Positions 1 to 7,025 of a stretch of DNA of 64,000 nucleotides are shown in pieces (the stretch's first letter is position 1; each line of letters starts with the position of its first letter). Origin of the DNA: CAITJF01 sp032654645 (GTDB taxonomy: Bacteria; Pseudomonadota; Gammaproteobacteria; Burkholderiales; Gallionellaceae); NCBI GenBank assembly GCA_032654645.1, contig JAULAW010000015.1:675156-739155 (forward strand), written 5' to 3'. The notes beneath the pieces were generated by a model, which was not told where the DNA came from, did not search any database, and was given only the letters and a program-made list of their open reading frames with translations. The position numbers and the translations under genes are program-made.

Positions 1-650
1 TGCAGCCAAGCTCGAAAAAATATTGCCACCTCATACTCATTACCAGACTTATCGGTAATCTTTGTTCGCAAATCAGGTTGTTTATGCGTCCCAAAGCGCA
101 TTTTGTTTGTATTTTGAGCAACCAATGAATTATTCACATACAACATGGAACCAGAAGCCATGTTATTAACAAGCCTGCAATATTGCCCTGCAACGAAAAA
201 ACTCCACTCCTCGCTTGGAACAGTCCCATCCAAACATTCTTGTAGGTTGATCGTTTTGGTTTTAACCACTCCTTGATGCAAGCCTCGCGTAACTTGCGCA
301 TCGGGTATCAACGAACAATCTTGAGTATTGTCTACCTCCAAAGATTGATCAACGTTCCCGCACCTTTTTTCGGGATACTCATATCGCGAAAGCACCAGCA
401 AACCTAGACCGATCATGGCCAGTAACCAAGCCGTAAAAACCGACGGATCAACCGGATCAAACTGTCCCACTGGTAACTGTTTCACCACCAGATGCGAGAA
501 CAATGCCCATGCAATAATCAGCAAAGCCAACGCCAGCAGGCCAATCGCGGCGTGAAGTAACCGGCTACGCAATACAGCCGAACTATCGCCAGAAAGTTTC
601 TGGGCGATTTCCGGGATGAATAGTTCTATCAACAGTAGAATAATTTGCAT
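1..650 (-). CDS. Membrane protein of unknown function, 3' end outside window
   Basis: An open frame starts at the ATG at 648-650 and runs off the left edge after 216 codons. The N-terminus has a short amphipathic stretch, then two hydrophobic segments at about residues 28-45 and 65-82. A soluble part follows (residues ~85-216) with no motif I recognise. It is the third gene of a minus-strand set after the barrel protein and the small exported peptide, 49 bp downstream of the latter, with a stem-loop in the gap. A role in assembling or anchoring the peptide is possible from position only. Confidence 0.6.
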   Translation of the reverse strand, partial: MQIILLLIELFIPEIAQKLSGDSSAVLRSRLLHAAIGLLALALLIIAWALFSHLVVKQLPVGQFDPVDPSVFTAWLLAMIGLGLLVLSRYEYPEKRCGNVDQSLEVDNTQDCSLIPDAQVTRGLHQGVVKTKTINLQECLDGTVPSEEWSFFVAGQYCRLVNNMASGSMLYVNNSLVAQNTNKMRFGTHKQPDLRTKITDKSGNEYEVAIFFRAWL

Positions 651-662
651 GTATAAACCGTC

Positions 663-689
663 GGATCGCCCTTGGAGCACGGGCGATCC
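663..689 (-). promoter_or_regulatory. Intercistronic stem-loop
   Basis: GGATCGCCC (663-671) and GGGCGATCC (681-689) form a perfect 9-bp stem with a 9-nt loop between the exported-peptide gene and the downstream membrane-protein gene. No T run follows on the minus strand, so it looks more like an mRNA-stabilising or attenuating stem than a full terminator. It could set a higher level of the peptide than of the downstream gene. Confidence 0.5.
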
Positions 690-699
690 TTCACTCAAC

Positions 700-1098
700 C
701 TACCACCATAGCCTGATTCTGCTGTACCACGTCGGAATCATAAAAGTCCCTCCCGAACCCGCCGCATAACTTATTAGCGCAGGAGTAGCTCTTACTACAA
801 GCGGAACAAAGAACCACCAAAATGCTCCCTCTGTTTCTTTCATCTCCTGCCCAGAAAGAGCAGCCATCTGCATTTTCTGTTCTGGTGTCGCGGATTCAAA
901 TGCGGCAGCCAATTCTTCCTGGCTAATTTGAAGCGGCTTCGCTTCTGCCCTTTGTTGTTGTGCTGCCAACTGTACAAATCCAGCCGAGCTATTAACTGGG
1001 GTTTGGTGCATTACAACAGATGCATCTGCCGCCATCGCCCCCTGCTGAAAAGCCAGCAAGAGTGCCGATGCCAAAACTGCTTTTTTTATCATCTTCAT
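700..1098 (-). CDS. Small exported peptide with a double-glycine-like motif
   Basis: A 132-aa product with a clear Sec signal peptide (MKMIKKAVLASALLLAF, cleavage expected after AMA at ~23). A Gln/Ala-rich segment follows (~24-78), then LSGQEMKETEGA at ~80-92, then a very hydrophobic, Trp/aromatic-rich C-terminal tail of ~40 residues. The LS-x2-E-M-x4-G-A pattern resembles the leader end of double-glycine peptides cut by C39 peptidases, but here it is internal and follows a Sec signal. AGGAAAC lies 4 nt before the ATG. It sits 53 bp after the barrel gene, probably in one transcript. No family is recognised; bacteriocin-like, amyloid-like or surface peptide are all open. Confidence 0.65.
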   Translation of the reverse strand: MKMIKKAVLASALLLAFQQGAMAADASVVMHQTPVNSSAGFVQLAAQQQRAEAKPLQISQEELAAAFESATPEQKMQMAALSGQEMKETEGAFWWFFVPLVVRATPALISYAAGSGGTFMIPTWYSRIRLWW

Positions 1099-1151
1099 TT
1101 GTGTTTCCTATTGGTGATGTTACAACAAAATGGCATGGTTACCCGTGCCGC

Positions 1152-2072
1152 CTAACGCCCATCGCTGGGCAATTCTTTGTTGGCGCGACGTTTTGGCAGA
1201 TCACCCAGTTTGAAGAGAGCGTTGATGCCAATCTCTGCACCGCTACCGCCGGATAAGTTGCCGCGCAGAGTAGCGTTAAGCGTGGTACGTTCGTCGTAGC
1301 TGTAGCCCAAGCCGAAGTTGAAATCGGTGCGTGTTAACACCGTGCCTTGTGCCATGCCGTTCAAGCTATCTGGCTGCTGTCTGCGCCAGGTGAAACCGGC
1401 ACTGAGTGTGGCAATCTGGTTGGCGGCAAAGCTGACGGTTGGATTGATTAGCAGATAATCGCCGCCCTTATAGGTGAAACCGTTCGGCACGTAGGGGCGG
1501 TTAATACAGTAGGCGGCGGTGAGTGCCAGCACCAGTGGATCGGTGGTGCGATAGGTGGTGAAGCCTATCAGCGCAGACCTGGCGGCATGGGTATGGTTGT
1601 TTTGTTTTTCGGCGAGAGCCAGTTCAGCAAAACCCAGCCAAGCAGGATGCCCGACTTCTCGCACAAAGCGATGGTTAACACCCAGCCAGGCATTGCCAAA
1701 CTGGCTGCTGGACTGGCCTTGTGTGATTGTCCCCAATGTGATGCGAGAGCTATTGGAAAGCCAACTGCTACGCGCATAAATCTCGGTATCACCACTAACG
1801 CCATAACGCAAACCAGGCGTGATAATCAGGGTATCGGTGTTTTCGCGTGTTGCTCCCGCGAAAGTGGGGATATTGATAAAGCTGGTTAGCCCTGTCTGAA
1901 TTTGGATGGGCTGGCCATTTTGCGCGCTGGTGCGTTCGACATTGGCATAGACCGCGCCCAACTCCAGCCGCCAGTGATTTTGTGCAGTGAGCAAGTCTTC
2001 GATTGTCAGCGGTAGATCGGCATGAACCGATAGCGGCATAAATAGCAATGCAAGGAAGGAAAACCTTCTCAT
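1152..2072 (-). CDS. Outer-membrane beta-barrel protein (transporter-like)
   Basis: A 306-aa product with signal peptide MRRFSFLALLFMPLSVHA, then alternating hydrophobic/polar strands and a C-terminus suited to a barrel (IGINALFKLG followed by a short polar tail). It recalls the Phenol_MetA_deg/transporter-like barrels, but I cannot name a substrate. The ATG at 2072 is chosen over the in-frame ATG at 2102 because GGAAGG precedes it by 7 nt, the signal peptide starts there, and 2102 would fall at the promoter -10 box. It heads the trio with the exported peptide and the membrane protein, which suggests an export or surface-display module. Its promoter holds a 12-base C tract. Confidence 0.7.
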   Translation of the reverse strand: MRRFSFLALLFMPLSVHADLPLTIEDLLTAQNHWRLELGAVYANVERTSAQNGQPIQIQTGLTSFINIPTFAGATRENTDTLIITPGLRYGVSGDTEIYARSSWLSNSSRITLGTITQGQSSSQFGNAWLGVNHRFVREVGHPAWLGFAELALAEKQNNHTHAARSALIGFTTYRTTDPLVLALTAAYCINRPYVPNGFTYKGGDYLLINPTVSFAANQIATLSAGFTWRRQQPDSLNGMAQGTVLTRTDFNFGLGYSYDERTTLNATLRGNLSGGSGAEIGINALFKLGDLPKRRANKELPSDGR

Positions 2073-2104
2073 CAGATGCCTTCCACAATAGATAGGAGGC
2101 ACGA

Positions 2105-2136
2105 ATGCTATCCGCTTGGGGGGGGGGGGTTGTCAA
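2105..2136 (-). promoter_or_regulatory. Promoter with 12-bp poly-C spacer (phase-variation candidate)
   Basis: On the minus strand a perfect -35 TTGACA (2131-2136) is followed by A, 12 C (2118-2129), AAGCGGA, then TAGCAT (2105-2110) as -10. The spacer is 20 nt at the present tract length and would be 17 nt with nine C. Homopolymer C/G tracts between -35 and -10 set expression of neisserial porA and opc by slippage; the geometry here is the same type. It drives the barrel/peptide set. Confidence 0.6.
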
Positions 2137-2147
2137 GTAGAAGCAAA

Positions 2148-2175
2148 TTGGCTTGTCGCTCCAGGATGATAGAAT
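2148..2175 (+). promoter_or_regulatory. Putative lgt promoter
   Basis: TTGGCT (2148-2153), a 16-nt spacer and TAGAAT (2170-2175) end 6 nt before the lgt ATG at 2182. If used, transcription would start at about the start codon, giving a leaderless or nearly leaderless mRNA. No Shine-Dalgarno sequence is visible at normal distance, which fits. Confidence 0.4.
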
Positions 2176-2181
2176 CCAGCC

Positions 2182-2976
2182 ATGCTCATCCACCCGCAAT
2201 TCGATCCTGTCGCCATCCATCTCGGCCCGCTCGCAATACATTGGTACGGGTTGATGTACCTGCTCGGCTTCATGCTTTTTTTGTGGCTGGGCAGAAAGCG
2301 CCTGCGTTCGATGAACCGCCCCGGCTGGGACAATAGGTTCTTGGATGACCTGCTGTTTTACGGTGTGCTGGGGGTAGTGCTGGGCGGCAGGTTGGGCGAG
2401 GTGCTGTTCTATCATCCCGGCTATTATATTTCCCACCCGCTGGAAATCTTCGCCGTGTGGCAGGGCGGCATGTCATTCCATGGCGGTTTTCTCGGCGTGC
2501 TGGCGGCGATGGCGCTGTTCGCGCGCAAGCGGCAAATTGCGTGGCTGCAACTGATGGACTTCATTGCCCCGCTGGTGCCACTGGGCTTGGGCGCGGGGCG
2601 CATCGGCAACTTCATCAACGGCGAACTGTGGGGGCGTCCCACCGATATACCTTGGGGTATGGTGTTCCCCAGGGTGGATGACCTGCCTCGCCACCCCTCG
2701 CAGCTTTACGAATTTGCGCTGGAAGGTTTGGCGTTGTTTGCCCTGCTCTGGCTGTACTCGAACAAGCCGCGTCCGGCAGGTACCGTATCCGGCCTGTTCC
2801 TGATCGGCTACGGCAGCTTCCGTTTCCTAGCCGAATTCACGCGCAACCCGGACGACGGCATCTTCGGCCTGATGACCTTCGGCATCAGCATGGGCCAATG
2901 GCTCAGCCTGCCGATGGTGCTGGCTGGCGTGGGGATGATGGTGTGGGCGCAACGAAAACCAGCCGCGTCAAAATAA
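2182..2976 (+). CDS. lgt: Prolipoprotein diacylglyceryl transferase
   Basis: A 264-aa integral inner-membrane enzyme that moves diacylglycerol from phosphatidylglycerol to the lipobox cysteine of prolipoproteins, the first step of lipoprotein maturation. Family features are in order: MLIHPQFDPVAIHLGPL at the start, the HGGF motif (~100-103), the Lgt signature GAGRIGNFINGELWGR (~138-152) with the conserved Arg, and seven hydrophobic segments. Length is normal. The start matches the family and has no good upstream Shine-Dalgarno. It is divergent from the barrel gene; the poly-C tract lies between them. Confidence 0.97.
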   Translation: MLIHPQFDPVAIHLGPLAIHWYGLMYLLGFMLFLWLGRKRLRSMNRPGWDNRFLDDLLFYGVLGVVLGGRLGEVLFYHPGYYISHPLEIFAVWQGGMSFHGGFLGVLAAMALFARKRQIAWLQLMDFIAPLVPLGLGAGRIGNFINGELWGRPTDIPWGMVFPRVDDLPRHPSQLYEFALEGLALFALLWLYSNKPRPAGTVSGLFLIGYGSFRFLAEFTRNPDDGIFGLMTFGISMGQWLSLPMVLAGVGMMVWAQRKPAASK

Positions 2977-3022
2977 CTCGGTGCGGTGGCGAGGGAAGCC
3001 ACATTGGGGCGCCTCCAAAATT

Positions 3023-3051
3023 CGTCGCTCCCGCCTACGCAGGAGCCCAGT
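3023..3051. repeat. Degenerate dRS3-like repeat
   Basis: CTCCCGCCTACGCAGGAG with flanking GTCG and CCCAG matches, with changes, the ATTCCC-N8-GGGAAT family repeat seen intact at several other places in this window (for example 25853-25921). Only one arm of the usual inverted pair is present, just downstream of lgt. Confidence 0.5.
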
Positions 3052-3078
3052 TAAATCAACAAGAAGTGCAACTGAACA

Positions 3079-3270
3079 TTATTCGGATGGATGTGGTATC
3101 TGCGGGGCATGGCTTATGGTTCTCAGAGAAATTTCTAATTCGAGCTTGGCACATGTACCCGTAAGTTTGGAAAGTTGGCTTTGGCTCAATTCCTGAAGTT
3201 CGCGCAAAATGCGAACAGACTCTCCCACCGAGACTTCAACTCGTTTTTTTGCGGGACGAAGCTCTTTCAT
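3079..3270 (-). pseudogene. HigA/XRE-type antitoxin, truncated
   Basis: The first ~38 residues (MKELRPAKKRVEVSVGES then RILRELQELSQSQLSKLTG) are the start of an XRE helix-turn-helix antitoxin. After LTG the expected second half of the HTH is replaced by unrelated residues, so it is a relic. AGGAGG lies 8 nt before the ATG, inside the end of the upstream RelE-like toxin relic; the 1-nt gap between toxin stop and antitoxin start is the usual toxin-first arrangement. Confidence 0.6.
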
Positions 3271-3271
3271 A

Positions 3272-3422
3272 TCATGGCCTCCTGTAATCGTGGGCGGTAA
3301 CTTGAACAACCTGGATCAGCAGCACGTTGGCAACAACTTGGTAAATCACCCGCCAATGGTGCCCGCCGGTTTGCCTTTGGCGCTTTTCTTTTTGGCGCCG
3401 CTGGGCCAACAAACCGGGCAAG
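3272..3422 (-). pseudogene. RelE/HigB-like toxin, C-terminal fragment
   Basis: Reading the minus strand gives HHWRVIYQVVANVLLIQVVQ then TAHDYRRP and a stop at 3272-3274. This is the typical last third of a RelE-superfamily toxin. The N-terminal part is missing; the frame joins directly to a PIN-like start. The set belongs to the toxin-antitoxin cassettes common in integron arrays. Confidence 0.5.
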
Positions 3423-3470
3423 GTTCATCGCCATGATATTTGTGTCCACGATTACATGTTTTCCAGCCAC
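3423..3470 (-). pseudogene. PIN-domain toxin, N-terminal fragment
   Basis: VAGKHVIVDTNIMAMNLARF looks like the start of a PIN (VapC-type) ribonuclease, with the first acidic residue in VDTN. The rest of the domain is absent and the sequence passes into the RelE-like relic, so two toxin genes seem to have been joined by deletion. Confidence 0.35.
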
Positions 3471-3494
3471 CTCAACATAACCAGCTCCTATTCA

Positions 3495-3529
3495 GTCTAA
3501 CGCCGCCGGGCTGCAGCAGTTTGTTAGGT
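3495..3529 (-). other. attC-like site 3 (short)
   Basis: On the minus strand ACCTAAC (R'', 3529-3523) and GTTAGAC (R', 3501-3495) match RYYYAAC and GTTRRRY, with CTGCTGCAG and GCCCGGCGGC between. At 35 bp it is short for an attC and may be a deletion product. It lies 25 bp downstream of the hydrolase stop, where a cassette attC is expected. Confidence 0.5.
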
Positions 3530-3554
3530 GGCCGATTTGTAATACTCCTCAAGC

Positions 3555-4445
3555 TCATTCGTTGCTCGCAAGCGGCATGGAAAGAATCAACCGTGCCACC
3601 TCGTCTGGCTCATCCATTTGAACATAGTGCCGGGCACCGGGCAAAAGAAACAGCTCAGATGTTGGAAAGAGTTGGTGAAAGCTCTGGGCCACACCTTTAT
3701 TCAAGTAAGGATCGGCATCGCCGAAAATGATCCGCACAGGCCGTTTAAACTCTCCAAGTGTGGAAATCATTTTTGAGCGCGAACGTATTGTTGGCAGCAA
3801 GTCTTCGTTCAATCGAAAAAACGCAGGACGAGCGCTTGGTACGGCATCGAATTGTTGATACAGCAACGGTATAAATTCATCCCTGATATCTGCATCCCGG
3901 AAGAATTTCCCGACTTGCCACAGAAACATGCGATGGAAGATCAAATCACCAAACATCCGAGACACAGGCCGCGCGATACTTCTGATCAGGGGTGTCGAGA
4001 AAAGCCAAATTGCTTCCGGGGCTCGTAGCGTCGGCATTTCACAATAGTAAGTATTCAGCAACACGAGCCCTGCGACGCGCTCAGCCTGAGCAAGCGCCCA
4101 GTCGATCGCTGGCGGCCCGGAAGCGTCGTGTGCTACTAGGACAACGCGCTCAAGCTGCAGTTGTTTGACCACGGCATCCAATTCCAGCGCTTGGTTCGTG
4201 GCGGTGTACGGATAACCGACCGGCTTATCGGAAGCACCCCACCCAAGAAAATCAAAAGTGATTATTCGTCGTGGTGGTGAAAGGTGGGGAACAAGGCGGT
4301 CATAAAGGTGCACATTATCTGGAAAGCCATGCATCAGGATAATTGCCGGTTCTTCACCCGAATATTCTCGTGTGTAAATCCGATGTTGATCCAGTTGTAC
4401 AAATTTCTCTTCGTAGTTCATCACTTCACCAGGAAAGGTTGCCAT
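3555..4445 (-). CDS. Alpha/beta hydrolase (dehalogenase/epoxide-hydrolase-like), probable integron cassette gene
   Basis: A 296-aa alpha/beta-hydrolase-fold protein. The oxyanion-hole motif HGFPDN is at ~39-44, the nucleophile elbow AHDASG at 105-110 puts an Asp (107) where serine hydrolases have Ser, the acid lies in GDADPY (~242-247), and the catalytic His is in GARHYVQMD (H273). An Asp nucleophile is the pattern of haloalkane dehalogenases and epoxide hydrolases; the substrate is unknown. An alternative start is MNYEEK at 4421, with GGTGAAG upstream; I cannot decide between them. attC-like sites flank it on both sides in the orientation expected for a cassette. Confidence 0.85.
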   Translation of the reverse strand: MATFPGEVMNYEEKFVQLDQHRIYTREYSGEEPAIILMHGFPDNVHLYDRLVPHLSPPRRIITFDFLGWGASDKPVGYPYTATNQALELDAVVKQLQLERVVLVAHDASGPPAIDWALAQAERVAGLVLLNTYYCEMPTLRAPEAIWLFSTPLIRSIARPVSRMFGDLIFHRMFLWQVGKFFRDADIRDEFIPLLYQQFDAVPSARPAFFRLNEDLLPTIRSRSKMISTLGEFKRPVRIIFGDADPYLNKGVAQSFHQLFPTSELFLLPGARHYVQMDEPDEVARLILSMPLASNE

Positions 4446-4493
4446 CTAACGTTCAAGGCAAGGGGCGCGCCCCATTTGAGCGCAGAGTTAGGA
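4444..4493 (-). other. attC-like site 2
   Basis: On the minus strand TCCTAAC (4493-4487) and GTTAGAT (4450-4444) bound a 50-bp imperfect palindrome. It has GCTCAAATGGGGCGCG and CCCCTTGCCTTGA as inner arms, the usual attC layout with conserved TCAA/TTGA boxes. The stop codon of the preceding gene tail (TAA, 4490-4488) lies inside R'', a habit of cassette genes. Confidence 0.65.
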
Positions 4494-4577
4494 GTCCGCA
4501 TGTTTGATATGAGACTGCATAATTTCTACATCAAAGCCAGACTCAAGCTCCAGAACGAATTTCGGTTCTGGTTCAAG
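4488..4577 (-). pseudogene. C-terminal tail of a lost cassette gene
   Basis: Directly after attC-like site 1 (minus strand) the open frame reads LEPEPKFVLELESGFDVEI and ends with a TAA in the next attC site. There is no start codon at the 5' side and only ~29 codons remain, so it is the 3' end of a cassette gene whose 5' part was deleted. The family is not recognised. Confidence 0.45.
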
Positions 4578-4640
4578 CCCAACGAGTAAGGTTAGATTGT
4601 GATCGCGAAGCGAGCCACAAACTAACCTTACTCGTTGGCG
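4577..4640 (-). other. attC-like site 1, long perfect palindrome
   Basis: CCAACGAGTAAGGTTAG and CTAACCTTACTCGTTGG are perfect 17-nt inverted arms around an imperfect central stem. The ends fit attC R''/R' (GTTGGGC on the minus strand; the other end CGCCAAC is one base off). The core GATCGCGAAGCGAGCCAC recurs at 28512-28574 and 31833-31895. The stop of the 80-aa ORF lies in the first arm. Confidence 0.6.
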
Positions 4641-4870
4641 CTGGGTGAAAAGAGTCCAGCAATGAATGAGAAGAAACTGGCCATAAGGAATATGCGCTTC
4701 ATTTTGATGACGCCGACAATGGGCGGCAATAACGCCTGATATTCTGAAACGAGCCGCCGTACAAGCTGGAACGGTGATTCCATCCGTTTGATTTTGCAAC
4801 TCTGTTTAAATGTAAGCACGGCGACATCTCCTTGAAAATCGGCGCTAATCATTCCAAGGACGAGCACCAT
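4628..4870 (-). CDS. Hypothetical 80-aa protein, probable cassette ORF
   Basis: It starts 8 nt after the apaH stop (ATG at 4870; AGGCAGGAT just upstream). It ends SPSANE-stop with the stop inside attC-like site 1. Residues ~1-28 look soluble; ~55-75 (KMKRIFLMASFFSFIAGLF) form one hydrophobic segment. An alternative short start is MKRIF, which would give a tiny membrane peptide. No family is recognised. Position in front of an attC suggests that it is, or was, an integron cassette gene. Confidence 0.45.
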   Translation of the reverse strand: MVLVLGMISADFQGDVAVLTFKQSCKIKRMESPFQLVRRLVSEYQALLPPIVGVIKMKRIFLMASFFSFIAGLFSPSANE

Positions 4871-4878
4871 ATCCTGCC

Positions 4879-5700
4879 TCACCAATCCTTCGCCACCGGG
4901 TTCTTGCAGGTCACCTGGAACAGCTTGCGGTCTTCCAGCCGAATCGCGGTTAGCGGCCCGCCCCACAGGCAGCCGGTATCCAGCGCGATGATGTGCTGTT
5001 CCACTTTCAGGCCCAATGCAGACCAGTGCCCGCATACCATGGTCGCATCGGCGCTGGCGCGGCCCGGCACCTCGAACCAGGCCAAGTAGCCTTGCGGGAT
5101 GTATTTTTCCTCGCCCTTGAACTTGAATTCCATTTCGCCTTGCGGGGTGCAGATGCGCATGCGGGTGAAGGCGTTGGTGATGACGCGCAGGCGTTTATAG
5201 CCGGTGAGGCCGTCATCCCAGCCGTGCGGGGTGTTGCCGTACATGCGCGAGAGGAATACGGCATAGTCGTCACCGCGCAAGGCGGCTTCTGCTTCACATG
5301 CAAGGGCGGCGGCTTGCGCCACGCTCCATTGTGGCAGCAGCCCGGCATGGACGAGGACGTGCGTGTTTTCGGCGTGGAGCAGGCGCTGGTGGCGTAACCA
5401 GTGCAGCAGTTCTGCCCGATCTGGCGCGTTCAACACTTCATCTAGGGTGTCGCTGCGATGAGGTTCTGCCGCGCCTTCTGCTACCGCCAGCAGGTGCAGG
5501 TCGTGGTTGCCGAGCACGGTGATGGCGCAGTCTCCCAGCGATTTGACAAGACGCAGCACTTCCAGCGAGCCGGGGCCGCGATTGACCAGATCGCCCACCA
5601 GCCAGAGCCTGTCCTGGATAGGGTCGAAGCGCATTTGCTCCAGCAATCTCTGGAGTTCGACGTAACAGCCTTGTATGTCGCCCACTGCGTAGGTTGCCAT
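4879..5700 (-). CDS. apaH: Symmetrical bis(5'-nucleosyl)-tetraphosphatase
   Basis: A 273-aa calcineurin-like phosphoesterase that splits Ap4A into two ADP and lowers alarmone or capped-RNA levels in the cytosol. Metal-site motifs are in order: GDIQGCY (~7-13), GDLVNRGP (~36-43) and GNHDLHLLA (~66-74). The start MATYAVGDIQGCY is chosen as the family start; upstream in-frame codons would add 24 unlikely residues. It is divergent from wecE. The integron-like cassette series begins directly after its stop, without any intergenic gap of note. Confidence 0.95.
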   Translation of the reverse strand: MATYAVGDIQGCYVELQRLLEQMRFDPIQDRLWLVGDLVNRGPGSLEVLRLVKSLGDCAITVLGNHDLHLLAVAEGAAEPHRSDTLDEVLNAPDRAELLHWLRHQRLLHAENTHVLVHAGLLPQWSVAQAAALACEAEAALRGDDYAVFLSRMYGNTPHGWDDGLTGYKRLRVITNAFTRMRICTPQGEMEFKFKGEEKYIPQGYLAWFEVPGRASADATMVCGHWSALGLKVEQHIIALDTGCLWGGPLTAIRLEDRKLFQVTCKNPVAKDW

Positions 5701-5756
5701 GCACGGACACCTGTTAGAATAGCGCCCCAAGAGTAACAGATTTTTGTGGCAAACAA

Positions 5757-6890
5757 ATGAAACCGATCCCATTCAACAAGCCGTTTATCATTGGCCGCGA
5801 ATTGTCCTTCATCGCGGATGCCGTGGCGCAAGGCCATCTTTCCGGGGACGGGGGTTACACCAAATTATGCCACCGCTGGTTTGAGGAAAAGTTGGGCGTC
5901 CGCCGCTCGTTGCTCACGCATTCCTGCACCGCCGCGCTGGAAATGGCCGCCATCTTGTGCGACATCCAGCCCGGCGATGAGGTCATCATGCCTTCCTTTA
6001 CCTTCGTGTCCACCGCCAATGCCTTTGTATTACGTGGGGCCGTGCCGGTATTTGTTGATATTCGTCCGGACACGCTGAACATTGACGAGAGGCTGATCGA
6101 AGCGGCGATCACCCCGAAGACCCGCGCCATCGTGCCGGTGCATTACGCGGGCGTGCCGTGCGAGATGGATCACATCATGTCTATCGCGCAACGGCACACT
6201 CTGCTGGTAGTGGAGGATGCCGCACAGGCGCTGCTTTCCACTTACAAGGGGCGTGCGCTGGGCAGCATCGGGCACTTCGGCTGCTTGAGCTTCCACGAGA
6301 CCAAAAATATCATCAGCGGCGAGGGTGGCGCGTTGCTGGTGAATGACGGGCGCTTCGTCGAGCGTGCGGAGATCATCCGCGAAAAAGGCACCAACCGTGG
6401 CCAGTTCTTTCGCGGCGAGGTGGATAAATATACCTGGGTGGACATCGGCTCCTCCTACCTGCCGAGCGAACTGATCAGCGCTTTTCTTTCCGCGCAACTG
6501 GAGCATGCCAATGAGATCACCGCGAAGCGTTGCCATATCTGCACCGCTTACACCGCGCAACTGGCGCCGCTGCAGCAGGCGGGCAAGCTGCGGTTACCCG
6601 CATTGGCGGGCGACAGCAACGGCCACATGTTTTACCTCATTCTCGACAGCCTGGATACACGCACGCGGCTGATTGCACACCTCAAGGCGCAGGGCATCCT
6701 CCCGGTGTTCCATTATGTGCCGCTGCATTCCTCACCTGCGGGGCGCAAGTACGGGCGCACCGGCAGCAGCATGGCGGTAACGGATGACTTGAGCGAGCGC
6801 CTGCTGCGCCTGCCGCTCTACTACGAAATGAGTGACGTGGATATCGTGCGAGTGTGCGATGCAATTCACGATTTTTTTGCGCGCGGCTGA
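5757..6890 (+). CDS. wecE: dTDP-4-amino-4,6-dideoxygalactose transaminase
   Basis: A 377-aa PLP enzyme of the DegT/DnrJ/EryC1 family. It makes dTDP-Fuc4N from dTDP-4-keto-6-deoxyglucose and glutamate for surface polysaccharide. Markers: NKPFIIGRE start, HSCTAALEMAA (~55-65) phosphate-binding region, VVEDAAQAL (~151-159) with the PLP-nitrogen Asp, and SFHETKNIISGEGGAL (~178-192) with the Schiff-base Lys183. The WecE-specific length and GHMFYLIL region fit. A WecD-like N-acetyltransferase, the next enzyme of this pathway, lies ~8 kb downstream. TAGAAT at 5715-5720 may be its -10 box. Confidence 0.92.
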   Translation: MKPIPFNKPFIIGRELSFIADAVAQGHLSGDGGYTKLCHRWFEEKLGVRRSLLTHSCTAALEMAAILCDIQPGDEVIMPSFTFVSTANAFVLRGAVPVFVDIRPDTLNIDERLIEAAITPKTRAIVPVHYAGVPCEMDHIMSIAQRHTLLVVEDAAQALLSTYKGRALGSIGHFGCLSFHETKNIISGEGGALLVNDGRFVERAEIIREKGTNRGQFFRGEVDKYTWVDIGSSYLPSELISAFLSAQLEHANEITAKRCHICTAYTAQLAPLQQAGKLRLPALAGDSNGHMFYLILDSLDTRTRLIAHLKAQGILPVFHYVPLHSSPAGRKYGRTGSSMAVTDDLSERLLRLPLYYEMSDVDIVRVCDAIHDFFARG

Positions 6891-7025
6891 GTGCACTCCT
6901 CGATGCGCAGTTCAGCCATCCAGCGTTCCGCCTCGTGCCATTGCGCTTTCCCTGGCTGTGATTTGTGGATTGCCCCCCGGCTTGCGATAATGCCGCACCT
7001 TCATTAATTACCCACAGCCAAAAAC

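Noticed and set aside
700..1098. Calling the small exported peptide a bacteriocin
   Set aside because: The double-glycine-like site is internal and there is a Sec signal peptide, no immunity gene or ABC exporter in view; left as unknown.
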